From: Seohaeicola_A nanhaiensis
Lineage (GTDB): Bacteria; Pseudomonadota; Alphaproteobacteria; Rhodobacterales; Rhodobacteraceae
Assembly: GCF_042654245.1 (NCBI RefSeq)
Contig: NZ_JBHSGI010000009.1
Span: 186,001 to 250,000 of the forward strand
Length of the DNA: 64,000 nucleotides
Reading direction: 5' to 3'
Below, in pieces: positions 35,319 through 44,051 of this stretch. The position numbers and the translations under genes are program-made. The notes below the pieces were generated by a model, which saw nothing but the letters and a program-made list of their open reading frames with translations, was not told the DNA's origin and did no database searches. Numbering within the stretch: position 1 is the stretch's first letter; each line of letters begins with the position of its first letter.

Positions 35319-36812
35319 CTATTGTTTCAGCTTGTCGAGCTGATCCTTGTAGGCCCGGGCAAATTCGCGGCTGAACAGGTCGTGAAAGTCGTTCTCGGCC
35401 TGATCGGATACTTCGGCATACATCTTTTCGTAGACTTCCCAATAGCGCGCCTTCTTGCCCTTCAGCAGGCTGCCGAAGGCGCCGGAGACCTCGATCTGGC
35501 CTTCGAGCACTTTTGGGTCGAGCCGTTTCAGCACGCCTTTGAGGGCGGCTTCCATGCCGGTGACCATGGCGATCTCATGCGCCTTGATGTCCTGGAGCGC
35601 CTGTTCGGCGGCGCTTTCGGGACTGAGGTAACCGCGCGTGGCGGGCTTGATCATCGCCTCGACCGCCTGTTCGGGGCTGATCGAGAATTTCAGCGGGTTG
35701 TTGCCCCCGGCGGAGATCATCGTCTGTTCGATCCGGAACTCGGACTTGATCGAGGTGCGTGTCATCAGGATTTCGCGCAGGCCGGTGACCAGAGTCTTCA
35801 TTACACGGCCCATGCGGGCCAGCGTGTTGGCGTGGTCGGCCGGGTCGATCTGCAGATCTTCGGCGCCGGCGGCCTTGAGGAAGGCCTGCATCAACTCTGG
35901 ATCGCCGGCCGCTGAGGCGGCGGGCGTTATCGGCGCCGTCGCGGGCGTCGGCGGCATGGGGGGGGCCGTGTCGAAGTCCGGATCGTCGTCTTGTTCCGCG
36001 AAGGGCGGGGGCGGCGCGGTCACGGGCGGGACGGTGGGCGGCGTGCGGCGCGGGGGCGTCGGCACCTGCGGCGGGGACGGCGCGCTGGGTGGAGGCGGAG
36101 GCGTCGGGGCGCCGGTGCCTTCCAGCAGGTCGTCCCAGTCGTCGGGGATCAGGTTCTGGCCTGCGCCGGTCGACTGGCCGCGGAAGCTGTCGTGGATGCC
36201 GGCGCTGTGCGAGGGCAGGCTGGCGCCGCTGCCTTCGCGCCCGTCGCTGGGCTTGTGAAAGAAGGGATCTTCCTCTTCGCCCATGGGCGGCAGCAGGTCG
36301 TCGATCGGGTCGACCGGGTTGAACTGGCTGGGGCCGGTGGGTTTGCTTTCGGGGCCGAGCAGGTCGTCGAGGAAATCGCCGCCGGGGCCGGGCGCGTCGA
36401 GCAGGTCGAGCGGGTCAGGTGCGCGGCTGGCATCGCCGTGCGAGATGCCGCCCTGCGCGCTGGGCGGGGCGATCAGGTCGTCGAAGTCTGGCACGTCGCT
36501 GGCGATCTGCACCACCAGTTCATAGCTGCCGAGGCTGAGGACGTCGCCGTTGTTCAGCGGCGTCGGCGTGCGGCCGAGCGGGATTTTCGAGTAGTTCAGG
36601 AAGGTGCCGTTGGTCGAGAGATCGACCACCACAACATTGCCGTTGTGATCTTCGATGACGAAATGGTTCTTCGACAACTGGCGGTCTGGGTCGGGCAAGA
36701 CCACGTCGTTCGCCTGGCCGCGTCCCACGGTCAGGCTGCCACCCTGCATCGTGACGGGGCGCGCGTTTCCGGGCACAGTGCCGGAACTCTGGAACTTGAG
36801 CGTGACTGCCAT
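35319..36812 (-). CDS. tagH: T6SS-associated FHA domain protein TagH
   Basis: 497 residues. N-terminal FHA domain (about 1-105) with VGRGQANDVVLPD, SKNHFVIED and STNGTFLN, the residues that read phosphothreonine. A long disordered region rich in Pro and acidic residues (about 110-310) leads to the conserved C-terminal TagH domain (LQDIKAHEIAMVTGMEAALK, RYWEVYEKMYAE). It is the reader of the PpkA phosphorylation signal. Located between the PAAR gene and tssK. Confidence 0.93.
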   Translation of the reverse strand: MAVTLKFQSSGTVPGNARPVTMQGGSLTVGRGQANDVVLPDPDRQLSKNHFVIEDHNGNVVVVDLSTNGTFLNYSKIPLGRTPTPLNNGDVLSLGSYELVVQIASDVPDFDDLIAPPSAQGGISHGDASRAPDPLDLLDAPGPGGDFLDDLLGPESKPTGPSQFNPVDPIDDLLPPMGEEEDPFFHKPSDGREGSGASLPSHSAGIHDSFRGQSTGAGQNLIPDDWDDLLEGTGAPTPPPPPSAPSPPQVPTPPRRTPPTVPPVTAPPPPFAEQDDDPDFDTAPPMPPTPATAPITPAASAAGDPELMQAFLKAAGAEDLQIDPADHANTLARMGRVMKTLVTGLREILMTRTSIKSEFRIEQTMISAGGNNPLKFSISPEQAVEAMIKPATRGYLSPESAAEQALQDIKAHEIAMVTGMEAALKGVLKRLDPKVLEGQIEVSGAFGSLLKGKKARYWEVYEKMYAEVSDQAENDFHDLFSREFARAYKDQLDKLKQ

Positions 36813-36823
36813 GCCCGCGTTGC

Positions 36824-37126
36824 TTAACCTCCTGTCAGAACGGTGAATTCACCCTTTATGGCCATGCCGCCGCAGACGCAATTGTCAAGCATCCGCGCCG
36901 CCGGCATCGAGGCGATGATCACCGTGGCGGACCCTTTCACCAGCGGATGGGGACCGGTACCCGAGGGGTGCATGTCGCCGATGCGCGCGGCCATTATGCT
37001 GCCGACAAGGACCGTCGGCGCGCAGGGCGGGATCGTGGCCGAGGTGCCCGGCACCGGGCCGGCGGGCGTGGGCGCAAAGAGGGCGCAAAGCACGTTGTCG
37101 GTTGCGCGATGCTGCGGAAAACACAT
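36824..37126 (-). CDS. PAAR domain protein (T6SS spike tip)
   Basis: 100 residues, essentially only the PAAR fold: SIMAARIGDMHPSG, GSATVIIASMPAARMLDNCV and a C-terminal FTVLTGG. No effector extension. It caps the VgrG trimer with a zinc-bound cone. The N-terminal 40 residues carry a proline-rich stretch. Two genes downstream of vgrG, as expected for a spike module. Confidence 0.92.
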   Translation of the reverse strand: MCFPQHRATDNVLCALFAPTPAGPVPGTSATIPPCAPTVLVGSIMAARIGDMHPSGTGPHPLVKGSATVIIASMPAARMLDNCVCGGMAIKGEFTVLTGG

Positions 37127-37131
37127 ACCCC

Positions 37132-37734
37132 TTACTCCTTTGCCTGCGGTTTCGTGCCGACCCGGCCATTGCCGCCGCGCGCGATGTCGAGCGCCCGGTC
37201 GATCAGCAGGGTCTTATGTTCCTCGAACCTATCAGACAGTTTGTTGAGTGCCACCATATTCATGGCGAAGGCAGACAGCTCGGCGGCGCCGGCGGGAGCG
37301 GCGTGTTCGCGCATGTCGCCCGGCCCCAGCGTGCCGTCGCCGAACAGCGCGGCGCGGGCGCAATGCACGGTGTCGTCCTCGGCCGCGGCGTGGTCCATCG
37401 CGGCGCGCAGCTGTTGGCGGTTGTCGTCGGTGGGTTTGAACACCCAGGCCTCGGCCAGAGTCAGCGGCAGCGGGTCGGCGTCGGACTTGGGCCCGACATA
37501 GTCGCGCGCGGCGAGGCAGGCCCACCAGGTGCGTTCACGTGCGGGCAGGATGACGCCCAGCAGCATGAGCATGTCGACCCAGGCATCCTTGCTGTCGAGT
37601 TCGCCCAGCACCACGGGCGCCTTGGCGCTGGCCGGGGCATCGAGCGGCGTTTTCAGTTTCACGTTGGCGTCGGCCAGCATCCGCGCGGCGGGCAGGTCGG
37701 GAATCTTGGTCAGGTTGCTGAAGCGGTCGGTCAT
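37132..37734 (-). CDS. Unknown protein between vgrG and the PAAR gene
   Basis: 200 residues, no signal peptide or membrane segment, mainly helical and rich in Ala. Visible elements: LPAARMLADANVKLKTPLD near the start and WWACLAARDYV in the middle. It may belong to the DUF6931-type proteins that I associate with T6SS spike genes in Rhodobacterales, but I cannot confirm that. The vgrG-X-PAAR position suggests a spike adaptor or chaperone, or less likely a cargo effector. It lies 7 bp after vgrG and 5 bp before the PAAR gene. Confidence 0.75.
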   Translation of the reverse strand: MTDRFSNLTKIPDLPAARMLADANVKLKTPLDAPASAKAPVVLGELDSKDAWVDMLMLLGVILPARERTWWACLAARDYVGPKSDADPLPLTLAEAWVFKPTDDNRQQLRAAMDHAAAEDDTVHCARAALFGDGTLGPGDMREHAAPAGAAELSAFAMNMVALNKLSDRFEEHKTLLIDRALDIARGGNGRVGTKPQAKE

Positions 37735-37741
37735 GGTGCAC

Positions 37742-39901
37742 CTAGTTGATCAACGTGATGCCGCCCTTGGCGATCAGGATGCCGTCACCCTTCACCTGGG
37801 TCAGCGGCGATTTCAGCGTGGCCATGCCGGTGCCCTCGAAATTGAGCATCGGCCCCTTGATGGTGACGCCCGAGGGGTCGATCTTGATCGAGGACGGGCC
37901 GACCTTGAGCTCGATGCTCTGCATCGCCTCGACGGTGATCTTGCCGAGATCGGCCTTGGTCGAGATGTTGCCCATCTTCACCGCCGTCGTCTGGTTGCCC
38001 ATCGACACGGTGTGATCGTGGTTGCCCTGCTTGATCTCGGTCTTGAAGTTGCCGGTGATCGTCTCGGTGAACTTGCCTTCGACGGTCTGTTCCTTGTCGG
38101 TCTTGATCTCGATCCTCTGGCTGCCGGTCTCGATCTTGTATTCCTCGTCGCCCTGCTTGATCGTGAGGTAGTGGTTGCCCTCCTTGATGGTGCGGGTGAC
38201 GTCCTTCTTGATCGTCTCGCTGAGGCAGCCGTCGGCATCATGGGCGCCCGGATCGAGCGTGTCCTCGCCGATGGTCACGACCGACTTGTTCTTGATCAGC
38301 ATCTGGTGATCTTTTTCGGCCTGGACGCGCATGAATTCGGCGCCCTTCTTGTCCTCGAACATCAGCTCGTTGTAGTTGTTCGCCCCGCCCGATTTGGTCG
38401 AGCGTGTGCGGATGCCGAGCTGTGCAGCGTCGTCGGGATACTTGAACGCGGGCTTGGTATCGCCGTTCCAGAGCATCCCGGTACAGATCGGCCGGTCGGG
38501 GTTGCCCTCTTCGAACTGGATCACGACCTCCTGCCCCATGCGCGGGATCGCGACCAGACCCCAGTCCTTGCCGGACCAGGGCGTCGCCACGCGGATCCAG
38601 CAGGAGGAATTCTCGTCCTTCTTGCCTTCGCGGTCCCAGTGGAACTGCACCTTCACGCGGCCGTGTTCGTCGGTCCAGATTTCTTCGCCCGCCTTGCCGA
38701 CCACGGTGGCGGTGTGCAGGCCGGCGATTTCGGGCCAGGGGGTTTTCTGGCGGCGGCGGAACTGGATGTCGGATTTCAGGGCGACGAAATAGCAGGCGTA
38801 GTCCATGCTTTCCATCTCTTCGGGATAGGTCAGCTCGGGGCGGTCGCGGTCCTGGCGGTTCGGCTCCATCCGGTGCGATTCGGAGGGGCGGATGTAATGC
38901 ACCGCCTCGGTCACGACATAGCTATTGTTTTCGCCCTGGGGGCCTTCGGTCAGCTTGAAGGTATAGCCGATGGCAAGATTGCGCGAATTGGTGACGCCGC
39001 GACGCAGCTGGTAGTCGACCTCTTCCGCCTGCATCCGGACCTTGGCCAGACGTTTGCCGCGGTTCGTGTCTTTCCGGTAGTGGCCGGGGTAATGGTAGAG
39101 TTCGTAACTCTTGTGCGAATGCGAAGCCTGCGTCGTCGTCGGCTCGAGCGCCTTGAGGTCGGCGCGGGGGGTCAGCATGTCGAAGTCGTTCAGGGTGACC
39201 TTGCCGGAAACCACGCTTTCGGCGCTGGCCCAGTCCGTGACCTTGTTGCCCTGTTCCTGACCCTTGCCGCCCGAACCCGAGAATTCGAGCTCGGCCATGC
39301 CGGGGGTCGCCTTGTGCGACGAGGTCTTGTCGTCGCAGAGGATGAGCTTGTTCTTGTCGCCGCTGTCGGGCGCATTGTCGAAGAAGGTGTAAATCCCCTC
39401 TTCCTGCATCAGCCGGCTGATGAAGTCGTAATCGGTCTCGCGATATTGCACGCAGTATTCGCGCGTTTCATAGGACTGGCTGAGCCTCTTGGTGTAATCG
39501 ACAAAGCCGTAGTCGCCGAAGACCTGTTCGATGATCTGGATCGCGGTCTTTTCCTGGAAGATGCGGTTGTCGGAAGTGCGCGTGAGCATCCACGCCCAGT
39601 GCCGGACCGTCGCCAGATACTGGACCTCCTTGCCCTTGCTGCCGACCTTCTCGGCCAGCCGTTCGACCGAGACGCAGAAGCCTTCGAAGCGGCGCTTCTT
39701 GTTGTCGTTCAGCTCGAGTTCGACCCCGATCACCTGGCCGACGAGATTTTTCATCTCGATTGCCTCTTTCGTGACGAACTCGACCGTCATCTCGGTCAGC
39801 TCGCTGAAGGCCTCGCGCACGATGGCCCCGGTCAGCCAGAGCTCTTCTTCGCCCTTCAGCTCGGTGATCTTGCCCTTCAATTCAATTTTGACATTGGCCA
39901 T
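37742..39901 (-). CDS. vgrG: T6SS spike protein VgrG (TssI)
   Basis: 719 residues. gp27-like N-terminal domains (CVQYRETDYDFISRLMQEEG), the gp5 OB-fold (TVVGKAGEEIWTDEHGRVKV, CWIRVATPWSGKDWG) and the long beta-helix of repeated strands up to a C-terminus ending in IAKGGITLIN. There is no extra catalytic domain after the beta-helix, so it is a structural spike, not an evolved effector. AGGA precedes the ATG. Starts 64 bp downstream of the fused sheath gene. Confidence 0.96.
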   Translation of the reverse strand: MANVKIELKGKITELKGEEELWLTGAIVREAFSELTEMTVEFVTKEAIEMKNLVGQVIGVELELNDNKKRRFEGFCVSVERLAEKVGSKGKEVQYLATVRHWAWMLTRTSDNRIFQEKTAIQIIEQVFGDYGFVDYTKRLSQSYETREYCVQYRETDYDFISRLMQEEGIYTFFDNAPDSGDKNKLILCDDKTSSHKATPGMAELEFSGSGGKGQEQGNKVTDWASAESVVSGKVTLNDFDMLTPRADLKALEPTTTQASHSHKSYELYHYPGHYRKDTNRGKRLAKVRMQAEEVDYQLRRGVTNSRNLAIGYTFKLTEGPQGENNSYVVTEAVHYIRPSESHRMEPNRQDRDRPELTYPEEMESMDYACYFVALKSDIQFRRRQKTPWPEIAGLHTATVVGKAGEEIWTDEHGRVKVQFHWDREGKKDENSSCWIRVATPWSGKDWGLVAIPRMGQEVVIQFEEGNPDRPICTGMLWNGDTKPAFKYPDDAAQLGIRTRSTKSGGANNYNELMFEDKKGAEFMRVQAEKDHQMLIKNKSVVTIGEDTLDPGAHDADGCLSETIKKDVTRTIKEGNHYLTIKQGDEEYKIETGSQRIEIKTDKEQTVEGKFTETITGNFKTEIKQGNHDHTVSMGNQTTAVKMGNISTKADLGKITVEAMQSIELKVGPSSIKIDPSGVTIKGPMLNFEGTGMATLKSPLTQVKGDGILIAKGGITLIN

Positions 39902-39965
39902 GGGGCTGTCCTTTCAAAGTCGCAGGCAGCAAACACTGCCCAGGGCATCACATCAATGAACTGGA

Positions 39966-42900
39966 TCACAGTCCGTCGAGAAGCGCGGCGAGATCGGCGT
40001 CGACATCGCCCGCCGGGGCGGGATCGGCGTCGCCGAAGCCGGCGAGCAGGGCATCCAGATCATCTTCGGGCGCCTGGTCCTTCTGTTTCGGCGCGGGCAG
40101 GGTCATCTTTCGGGGCGCCGTGGCGGGAGGCGGCGGTTCGCCGGTCCAGGGGCCGCGGATTTCGCCGCCGCCCATCGACTGGAACGAGGCCAGACGCACC
40201 TCGTCGCGGCCTTTGACCGAGACAACGGGCATGAAGCCGCGCGCCATCACCGTTTCGACCGTCGAGAGCGTCAGGTTGCGTTCGGTGCAGGGCAGGGCGA
40301 CCTGATCGCCGTGGCGGTCGGTCACCACGTGATAGGGCATGTCGCCCAGGCTCATCACCTTGCCAAGCTGCATCGACTTGCCGAACTGGCGGAAGCTGCG
40401 CGCCAGGAGGATCGCCACCAGAACCACCGGGTTGGCCCAGAGCATCCCGCCCAGGCCCTCGGCCATGGTGAATTCCTCGAAGTCGAATTCGTAAAAGGGT
40501 TCGGTCTTGGCGCCATAGGGACGACGCAGCAGGAAGCGTGGGGTGACAAGGCCCAGATACTGCGCCTCGTTCATCGCGCGCAGGTCGTCCCAGGCCCGGG
40601 CGGTCAGCGGGTGGCGGTCTTCCTTGGCGACCTCCATGAAGCCCGGCGCCATCGCCGCGAAGAAAGGCGCGTCGACATGAGCCGCGGCGCGGGCCACAAG
40701 GCTGAGCAGTTCGGCGTGGGGCGGCGTTTCCTCGAAGGTATAGAGGCCGAGCAGGGCCGAATAGCCGCCGCGCCCGTTCTCTTCGTCCAGCGGTTCGCCG
40801 GTCAACAGCCTGACCAGCCCGCTTTGCGCGAGGTCAGGGGCAGAGGCGAGATCGGCGGCGATCTCCTCGGCAGAGATGTCGTAGAGGATGACGTCGAGCG
40901 TGTCGTCGGTTTCGACGCTGCGGGCGATCAGGTCGATGCTGCGCCATTGCGCTTCCAGCGACTGGAACTCGGGGTGATGCAGCACCAGCCGCATCGCCGC
41001 CGAGAGCGACTCGTCCACCGCCTTTTGCATCGCCTTCTGGTCGGCATCGGGCACCGCGCGAATGTGCGGTCCGACGATCCGGGCCATCAGCTCCTCGATC
41101 GGCGAGGCCTGAGCCAGCGCGCCCGAGGTATCGCCGATCAGCTTCTGAAAGTCGGTCATCCGCAGGTTGGCGGGCACGGAATTTCCGCCCGACTTCAGCT
41201 TTGCCGGGGCGGCGTAAGTGCCGTGCTTTTCGCTCCATTCCTTCAGCCGCGCCGCCGCCTTCTGCGCCGTGGCGCCCATGCCCAGCTGCTGTTTCAGCCC
41301 GACGAGTTCGGCGAAGAGGCCGACATTCTCGTAAAGTTCGTCCGGGTGCAGGGAGTCGAGGCCGTCGAGCTTGACCTCCACCCCGGCGCCGTCCTTGCCG
41401 ACGGGCAGGACCAGCGTGGTCTTGAAGCCTTCGATCACCTCTTCGGCGGTATCGGGGTCGAGCGGGATCGGCTTGCGGGCGGCCAGCGCGTCGCCAGTCT
41501 CGATCAGGCCCCGGGCCGCGCGGCCGGAGAAATCGCCGAAGATCGCCATGCGGAAGCGCTTGCGCCGAAGCCGCGCCGCATCGGGCCGTTCGCCCGAGAG
41601 CACGCCGAAGTCGAAATCCAGATCCTCGGTCATCTGCGCTCCTGTCTCCGGGTCGCCGGGTGCCCCGGCGGTCAGGTCGCCGAGAAGGTCGTCCAGGGGG
41701 TCGGCGGCTTGGGGCGCCGGCTCGGGTTCCGAGAGGTCTCCTAGGAGGTCGTCGAGGGTGTCGGCGGACTGGGGTTCCGGGTCCGGTTGTGGTGCGGGAT
41801 CCGCGAGGTCTCCGAGGAGGTCATCGAGGGTGTCGGTGGACTGGGGTTTCGGGTCCGGTTGTGGTGCGGGATCCGCGAGGTCTCCGAGGAGGTCATCGAG
41901 GGTGTCGGTGGCCTGGGGTTCGGGTTGGGGTTGTGGTGCTGGCTCGTCGAGGTCTCCGAGGAGGTCGTCGAGGGTGTCGTCGGCTGGGGGTTCGGGTTGG
42001 GGTTGTGGCTCGGGTTCGTCGAGGTCTCCGAGGAGGTCGTCGAGGGTGTCGTCGGCTGGGGGTTCGGGTTGTGGCTCGGGTTCGGCGAGGTCACCGAAAA
42101 GGTCGTCGAGGGTATCCGCGTCAGCGGGATGCAATGTCCCGGATGCCTCGTCATGCAGGGCTGCGAGAGGATCGGAATCATCTTCTGGCGGTGCACCGCT
42201 ATCTAGAAGGCTGTCGAGAGCGCTGGTGTCGTCTTCCTTTGGCGCCTCGGGCGTTTCGATGCTGAGCAGCGAAGAGAGGGTGTCTTCGGTGGTGTCGGCC
42301 TCTGCCTCGGGGATGTCGATGGCGAGGAGGCTGTCAAGGGCGGCGGTGTCGTCTTCCTTGGGCCTGTCGGCGATCTCGATGCTGCGCAGCGAAGTCAGGG
42401 TGTCGTCGGTGGCGTCCGCCTCGGCCTCGGGGGTTTCCAGGGCAAGGATGCTGTCGAGGGCGGCGGTGTCGTCTTCCTCTGGCGTGTCGGCGATCTCGAT
42501 GCTGCGCAGCGAAGTCAGGGTGTCGTCGGTGGTGTCTGCCTCGGCCTCGGAGACTTCCAAGGCGAGGAGGCTGTCAAGGGCGTCGGTGTCGTCCTCGTCT
42601 GGCGTATCGGCGACCCCGATGCTGCGCAGCGAAGTCAGGGTGTCGTCGGTGGTGTCGGCTTCGGCCTCGGGGATTTCGACGGCGAGGAGGCTGTCGAGGG
42701 AGGCGGTGTCATCCTCGTCTGGCGTATCGGCGACCCCGATGCTGCGCAGCGAAGTCAGGGTGTCTTCGGTTGTGTCTGCCTCGGCCTCGGGGATTTCGAC
42801 AGCGAGGAGGCTTTCGAGGGCGGCGGTGACGTCCTCGTCAGGCGTGTCGGTGACCTCGATGCTGCGCAGCGGAGTCAGGGTGTCTTCGGTTGTGTCTGCC

Positions 42901-44051
42901 TCGGCGTCGGGGGTTTCCAGTGCAAGGAGGCTGTCGAGGGCAGCGGTGTCGTCCTCGTCAGGCGTGTCGGCGATCTCGATGCTGCGCAGCGAAGTCAGGG
43001 TGTCTTCGGTTGTGTCGGCTTCGGCCTCGGGAATTTCGACGGCGAGGAGGCTGTCGAGGGCAGCGGTGTCGTCCTCGTCAGGCGTGTCGGTGACCTCGAT
43101 GCTGCGCAGCGAAGTCAGGGTGTCTTCGGTTGTGTCTGCCTCGGCGTCGGGGGTTTCGACGGTGAGGAGGCTGTCGAGGGCGGCGGTGTCGTCTTCCTCG
43201 GGCGTGTCGGCAACCTCCACGCTGCGCAGCGAAGTCAGGGTGTCGTCGGTGGTGTCGGCTTCGGCCTCGGGGATTTCGACGGCGAGGAGGCTGTTCAGGG
43301 CCTCAGCGTCGTCTTGCTCGACTTTGTCCGCGATTTCGATGCCGCGAAGCGATGTGAGGGCGTCGTCGGTGGTGTCAGGCTCGGGCTCTGGCACATCGAC
43401 CGAGCGGAGGCTGTCGAGGGCGGAGGTGTCGTCTTGCTCAGGCGCCTCGGCCACCTCGGTGCTGCGCAGCGACGCGAGGGCGTCGTCGCTGGAATCGGCC
43501 TCGGGTTCCGGCATCTCAACGGCGCGCAGGCTGTCGAGGGCGGCGTCGGTCGTGGCATCGGCGGCGGTGGGCATGGCAGAGATGGCGCCCAGCAGAGCAG
43601 GGTCGGCGAGGATCTTCTCGATCAGCGCCTCGGCGCCGGACTTGCCGTCCATGTAGGTCATGAGATTGGTGAGCTGCGTGCGGGCCTCGAGCAGGGCCTT
43701 CAGCGGTTCGACCTTCGCGGCGATGGCGGCGGGCGAGAAATCGGACATCTTCTCGAACACGAGATCGACCGAAAGATTGCCTTCGCCGGTCAACGTGTTG
43801 GGCACGGAGAAGGCGGCGCGGGGGGCCATCGACTTCATCCGGTCGTCGAAGTTGTCGACGTCGATTTCGAGGAACTTGCGGTCGGCGACGGCCGGCTGTT
43901 CCACCTTCGATTTGCCGGCCAGGTCGCTCATCACGCCCATGACGAAGGGCAGCTGCACCTTCTTTTCGGCGCCGTAGAGTTCCACATCGTATTCGATCTG
44001 GACCCGGGGCGCCCGGTTGCGGGCGATGAATTTCTGCGAGTTACCCGCCAT
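39966..44051 (-). CDS. Giant fused T6SS sheath protein: TssB - tandem repeats - TssB-like - TssC-like
   Basis: 1361 residues. Residues 1-160 are a complete TssB (VipA) domain about 85% identical to the separate TssB encoded at 54064-54567. Residues about 166-608 hold 11 tandem 40-residue acidic repeats (core TLTSLRSIEIADTP and ALDSLLAVEIPEAEAD). Residues about 643-796 hold seven 22-24-residue repeats with the core DTLDDLLGDL and Pro/Gln-rich spacers. From about 821 comes a second TssB-like segment (RKRFRMAIFGDFSGRAARG), then a TssC (VipB)-like region about 1020-1290 (RLVLHHPEFQSLEAQW, RFLLRRPYGAKTEPF) that stops where TssC would continue for roughly another 120 residues. The acidic tail has two more LDALL-type motifs. 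Probably a specialised sheath subunit, cap or anchor; function unknown. Overlaps the upstream channel gene by 11 bp. Confidence 0.88.
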   Translation of the reverse strand: MAGNSQKFIARNRAPRVQIEYDVELYGAEKKVQLPFVMGVMSDLAGKSKVEQPAVADRKFLEIDVDNFDDRMKSMAPRAAFSVPNTLTGEGNLSVDLVFEKMSDFSPAAIAAKVEPLKALLEARTQLTNLMTYMDGKSGAEALIEKILADPALLGAISAMPTAADATTDAALDSLRAVEMPEPEADSSDDALASLRSTEVAEAPEQDDTSALDSLRSVDVPEPEPDTTDDALTSLRGIEIADKVEQDDAEALNSLLAVEIPEAEADTTDDTLTSLRSVEVADTPEEDDTAALDSLLTVETPDAEADTTEDTLTSLRSIEVTDTPDEDDTAALDSLLAVEIPEAEADTTEDTLTSLRSIEIADTPDEDDTAALDSLLALETPDAEADTTEDTLTPLRSIEVTDTPDEDVTAALESLLAVEIPEAEADTTEDTLTSLRSIGVADTPDEDDTASLDSLLAVEIPEAEADTTDDTLTSLRSIGVADTPDEDDTDALDSLLALEVSEAEADTTDDTLTSLRSIEIADTPEEDDTAALDSILALETPEAEADATDDTLTSLRSIEIADRPKEDDTAALDSLLAIDIPEAEADTTEDTLSSLLSIETPEAPKEDDTSALDSLLDSGAPPEDDSDPLAALHDEASGTLHPADADTLDDLFGDLAEPEPQPEPPADDTLDDLLGDLDEPEPQPQPEPPADDTLDDLLGDLDEPAPQPQPEPQATDTLDDLLGDLADPAPQPDPKPQSTDTLDDLLGDLADPAPQPDPEPQSADTLDDLLGDLSEPEPAPQAADPLDDLLGDLTAGAPGDPETGAQMTEDLDFDFGVLSGERPDAARLRRKRFRMAIFGDFSGRAARGLIETGDALAARKPIPLDPDTAEEVIEGFKTTLVLPVGKDGAGVEVKLDGLDSLHPDELYENVGLFAELVGLKQQLGMGATAQKAAARLKEWSEKHGTYAAPAKLKSGGNSVPANLRMTDFQKLIGDTSGALAQASPIEELMARIVGPHIRAVPDADQKAMQKAVDESLSAAMRLVLHHPEFQSLEAQWRSIDLIARSVETDDTLDVILYDISAEEIAADLASAPDLAQSGLVRLLTGEPLDEENGRGGYSALLGLYTFEETPPHAELLSLVARAAAHVDAPFFAAMAPGFMEVAKEDRHPLTARAWDDLRAMNEAQYLGLVTPRFLLRRPYGAKTEPFYEFDFEEFTMAEGLGGMLWANPVVLVAILLARSFRQFGKSMQLGKVMSLGDMPYHVVTDRHGDQVALPCTERNLTLSTVETVMARGFMPVVSVKGRDEVRLASFQSMGGGEIRGPWTGEPPPPATAPRKMTLPAPKQKDQAPEDDLDALLAGFGDADPAPAGDVDADLAALLDGL
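41665..42125. repeat. Seven tandem 66-72-bp coding repeats (DTLDDLLGDL units)
   Basis: The string GAGGTCTCCGAGGAGGTC, with small changes, recurs at 72-bp steps (about 41737, 41805, 41877, 41949, 42021) and a 66-bp step to 42087, plus a diverged copy near 41675. Each unit encodes DTLDDLLGDL followed by a Pro/Gln/Glu-rich spacer. Confidence 0.9.
42241..43560. repeat. Eleven tandem 120-bp coding repeats
   Basis: A unit of exactly 120 bp (40 codons) recurs eleven times without indels; for example CTGCGCAGCGAAGTCAGGG or a close variant appears at every 120-bp step from about 42381 to 43221, with more diverged units at both ends. The central units differ by only a few bases, which points to recent expansion or homogenisation. 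Confidence 0.93.

Noticed and set aside
37529..40216. An 895-codon plus-strand open frame opposite vgrG
   Set aside because: Shadow of VgrG; it crosses the vgrG start and an intergenic gap without any domain.
42241..43560. Regular repeats considered as a CRISPR array
   Set aside because: Units are 120 bp with no unique spacers, in frame within one gene, and no cas genes are nearby.
41371..43656. A 761-codon plus-strand open frame of Ser/Arg/Val repeats opposite the fused sheath gene
   Set aside because: Its repeats are the complement of the 120-bp coding units; the minus-strand frame connects recognisable TssB and TssC-like domains.
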